DNA from: Rhabdornis inornatus | Lineage: Eukaryota > Chordata > Aves > Passeriformes > Rhabdornithidae | Assembly: GCA_013397075.1 (NCBI GenBank) | Contig: VWZS01008147.1 | Span: 189,657 to 253,656, forward strand | DNA length: 64,000 nucleotides | Reading direction: 5' to 3' | Shown here: positions 61,623 to 64,000 of the stretch, piece by piece | Layout: every line of letters starts with the position of its first letter | Numbering within the stretch: position 1 is the stretch's first letter | Program-made: the position numbers and the translations under genes | The notes under the pieces: generated by a model | What the model was told of the DNA's origin: nothing | The model's input: only the letters and a program-made list of their open reading frames with translations | The model's database searches: none

Positions 61623-61907
61623 GAACAACTGTGTTAAAAACAACCTTAAGGGAGTACTTAACTTGATAAATCACTCTAGTATTACGAAAATCGGGATAAA
61701 GTGTAGTCTTTTAGCATTGGTGTCACAGGGAAAGCATTCTTATCCAGTTGTAATAGAACTCAGCACACACAGTTAATCAGTTGTGTTGTATACTTGGTTT
61801 TCATGTGCACTGCCCAGTCAACGCAATAGAGATTTTTCTCCAGGGGAAGATATAATCCTATTGAAACCAGAGCTGTGCAACTGACTGTCCTGGTTGTGTT
61901 TGGGCAG

Positions 61908-62076
61908 TCACCCCTGGGAAACTGTGATGACAGCTGCCATGAGGAAATACCCCAACCCCATGAACCCCAGCGTGGTGGGAGTCGATGTCCTGGACAGACA
62001 CGTGGATCCCAGCGGGAAGCTGCACAGCCACAGGCTCCTGAGCACAGAGTGGGGAATCCCATCCATTGTGAAATCG
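61908..62076 (+). CDS. PRELID3B: PRELID3B coding exon 2
   Basis: A 169-base exon between acceptor GTGTTTGGGCAG|TCACCC and donor AAATCG|GTGGGT. The first base completes Asp11; the rest codes for residues 12-67, ending STEWGIPSIVKS. It leaves in phase 0. Confidence 0.93.
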
Positions 62077-63901
62077 GTGGGTGTTGTGTCATAGACCAGA
62101 AAGGGACGCTGCGGGGAGGGGAAGCTCCTGAGCCAGCTGTTGTAATAGATGTGTATCTTTTCATAACTTTAATGGTTTAAAAGTTTAACGGTTTAAGCCT
62201 TTATGTACTGGGAAAGCTGAGCAGCAACACACAGTGACCCTGATAGCCACATCTGGATCTCAAATTGCTTCCGTCTGGAAAATGAGATCTCGCTCAGCTG
62301 AATAGCTTTGTTTTAAGCTAAATCCTAATTGTGATCTCTTAGTGTCTGTTCAATGCAACAGCCACTGCTTGTGCATTTAAAGGCATGAAGCATTGCAGTG
62401 GGTTATGGAATTAATCCCACCTCTGCCTGTCCCCAGCTCATCGGCAACTGCAGGACAAGGACATATGTGCAGGAGCACTCTGTTGTTGACCCTGTGAAAA
62501 AAACAATGGAGCTTAAATCCTGTAATGTAAGTATTTGTGTTTGTGCCACTGAAATGGATCACAGAGTATAATACCACCTTGTACATATGAAGAGGAAAAT
62601 CATCTTGAAAATAACATGAAAATTGCACTAGAACAATACAAGTTAAAGGTTTAAGTAATGTGGTTACAGTTGATCAGTTCTGTTTTTCAGGAAGGAGCTA
62701 CTTGGCTCTTGGAACTTGTCACTGCTGAAGCTGTGAACATGCTGATGAGCAGGAGGAGTTTTGTGGGTGGGGGTGGTGTTAAGTAAAAGTGTTTTAAAAC
62801 CTCTTGGTTTATGTAGACTGTGACTGTTTCCTAATCACGTAGCATTTTGCTCTCTGTAGTACTCTGTTATTTGTATCAAGGGGTAATCATGTCCCGTGTT
62901 CTGCAGATTTCATTTACAAACCTGGTGTCGGTAGATGAGAGGCTCGTTTATAAACCACACCCTCATGAACCACACAAGTAAGTACCTCCCTGCTCTGAGA
63001 TTGCCCACAGCTACTGGATTTTGCTTTGAAAATGTCCATGATACCCTTGATCAGAAGATGAGGTTTACATGGCCTCTCTACAGTAAATTGTCTAAAGCAG
63101 GATTAAAAGGACTGTCACTTCCTGCAGTGACATTGGTTCTGCAGTCACTGGGAGACTTTGGGTCACGCTGTGCTGGAGTCCAGTCCAGTTCAGGGTGTTC
63201 TGTCTGTAACTGAGTTTGTGTACGTCTGCAATTTTCAGCTCCTTGTCCGTGATCTCTTTGTCAGCCTGAGCACAGATCTGCACTAGAAAGCACATTTGTG
63301 TGCCTTTAGCCTCTGATTTTGGAGGTTTGTGTTTTGGTGGTTGCTTGGGGTTTTTAAGGCAACTTAGAATTTAGTGAGTCTGTACTGCTGGAAGTGGTGA
63401 CAATTCTGAAGGATCATTCTAAAGGTTCTAATATTGGAGGTTTTTTCTGTCATGACAGTCAGAAATGTTCAGTCCCTATTGTTGAAGGGGATGTTTTAAT
63501 ACTGTTTTCCCAGTATACAGTAACTCCAAATCTGCTGTTTCCACTCGTAACATCCTGCTGCTAAAGATGGAAATGGCTGAGAGCCACAAAGGGAGACTTG
63601 GACTTGCCAGCCACTCTTGGGCTTTATTTTATAAGTAGAAGCATAAAGCAGTTACACAGTGTGGAAGTGGGTTGTGTTTATGGGGCAAGAAGTTCTGTGT
63701 TATTGAGCAAAGCTGATGAGGGAATGTACTTGTAGGGGAGGAGGGAGTTTCTTTTTTAGACTACTCAGAGTAATTCTGTTTCCTGCTCTCTGTTTCAGAA
63801 CCATTTTGACACAAGAAGCAATAATATCTGTAAAAGGTGTCAGTCTCAGCAGTTACCTAGAAGGGCTAATGGCAAACACAATTTCTTCCAATGCTAAAAA
63901 A
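61908..63901 (+). CDS. PRELID3B: PRELID3B (SLMO2), PRELI-domain mitochondrial lipid-transfer protein (partial: exons 2-5)
   Basis: Four plus-strand exons (61908-62076, 62437-62526, 62907-62977, 63799-63901) join in phase to encode residues 11-155 of a protein whose human form has 194. Landmarks are HPWETVMTAAMRKYPNPMNP, VGVDVLDRHVDPSGKLHSHR, RTYVQEHSVVDPVKKTMELK and ILTQEAIISVKGVSLSSYLE, nearly identical to human PRELID3B as I remember it. The protein is almost entirely a PRELI/MSF1 domain. In the mitochondrial intermembrane space the family pairs with TRIAP1 and moves phospholipid between membranes; PRELID3B is linked to phosphatidylserine transfer. Exon 1 (about ten residues) is missing, probably in the N gap, and the last exon (about 39 residues) lies beyond the right edge. 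The gene is transcribed away from ZNF831. Confidence 0.93.
62437..62526 (+). CDS. PRELID3B: PRELID3B coding exon 3
   Basis: A 90-base exon between acceptor CTGTCCCCAG|CTCATC and donor TGTAAT|GTAAGT, phase 0 at both ends. It codes for residues 68-97, LIGNCRTRTYVQEH through MELKSCN. The frame is too short to stand out without splice analysis. Confidence 0.92.
62907..62977 (+). CDS. PRELID3B: PRELID3B coding exon 4
   Basis: A 71-base exon between acceptor GTTCTGCAG|ATTTCA and donor CACACAA|GTAAGT. It codes for ISFTNLVSVDERLVYKPHPH, then EPH and two bases of a lysine codon (residues 98-121). Confidence 0.92.
62978..63798 (+). other. PRELID3B: PRELID3B intron 4
   Basis: An 821-base intron with GTAAGT and TTTCAG ends. 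I looked for snoRNA-like C/D box pairs and saw none I could support. Confidence 0.7.
63799..63901 (+). CDS. PRELID3B: PRELID3B coding exon 5
   Basis: A 103-base exon between acceptor CTCTGTTTCAG|AACCAT and donor AAAAAA|GTAAGT. The first base completes Lys121; the rest codes for residues 122-155, ending LMANTISSNAKK. The next exon should start with Gly156 and is outside the window. Confidence 0.92.
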
Positions 63902-64000
63902 GTAAGTATGGCCTTTGTGTAAAATGTGTGGTCACTGGCTAAATGTCAAGGGGAATAAAGATCTCTGTTTTACTTTTTGGCTTTGTCAGCAATCTTAGGA
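63902..64000 (+). other. PRELID3B: Start of PRELID3B intron 5
   Basis: Sequence after the exon 5 GTAAGT donor, up to the window edge. It contains an AATAAA at 63954-63959 that is probably not used, because the last coding exon lies further downstream. Confidence 0.7.

Larger units (their letters stand above)
60701..61640 (+). promoter_or_regulatory. PRELID3B: PRELID3B CpG-island promoter
   Basis: GC and CpG content rise sharply here, immediately upstream of PRELID3B coding exon 2. It contains GGGCC pentamer repeats (about 60907-60933), two TGACGTCA sites, a 58-N gap and a duplicated 115-bp block. A CpG-island promoter fits a broadly expressed mitochondrial gene. The exact start of transcription is not visible. 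Confidence 0.7.

Noticed and set aside
63954..63959. AATAAA as the PRELID3B poly(A) signal
   Set aside because: It lies in the intron after exon 5, and about 39 C-terminal residues are still to be encoded downstream. Intronic polyadenylation cannot be excluded, but nothing supports it.

Overview
The window looks like bird nuclear DNA, most likely from a songbird. It is AT-rich with small CpG islands, carries CR1-type LINE tails, and has intron-split vertebrate genes. No operon, CRISPR, phage or bacterial features were seen. Three known vertebrate genes are recognised, in the order EDN3 (minus) - ZNF831 (minus) - PRELID3B (plus). This matches the order I recall for human chromosome 20q13.3 and chicken chromosome 20.

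Left part (1 to about 7,000): the first coding exon of EDN3 (endothelin-3 precursor signal peptide) lies on the minus strand at 6292-6343 beside a CpG-rich promoter. Bases 1-6291 appear to be EDN3 intron 1, because the exon for the mature peptide is not visible. The intron contains a near-consensus SOX-POU composite site. From about 7,000 to 27,000 is intergenic DNA with a CR1 tail, an LTR-like fragment and an unexplained GC-rich block.

Middle (27,010 to 35,961): ZNF831 on the minus strand. Five coding exons can be joined with canonical splice sites and matching codon phases into one 1,828-codon reading frame. It has two C2H2 zinc fingers and conserved blocks that resemble the HIVEP/ZAS transcription factors. 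Its 5' non-coding exon(s) and promoter were not located.

Right part (35,962 to 64,000): about 25 kb without a recognised gene. It holds a second CR1 tail, an 857-bp decamer array with an apparent 306-bp higher-order duplication, an ATC microsatellite, perfect palindromes, a homeodomain-type motif cluster and one weak unknown exon candidate. It ends in the PRELID3B CpG island (two TGACGTCA sites, a 58-N gap and a probable false duplication) and PRELID3B coding exons 2-5. Exon 1 is probably inside the gap and the last exon is beyond the right edge.

The three genes do not form a pathway. EDN3 is a secreted neural-crest and melanocyte signal, ZNF831 a nuclear zinc-finger protein, and PRELID3B a mitochondrial lipid-transfer protein. 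ZNF831 and PRELID3B are divergent. I found no convincing new biological system; the most useful observations are assembly problems, candidate regulatory sites and the full ZNF831 exon model.
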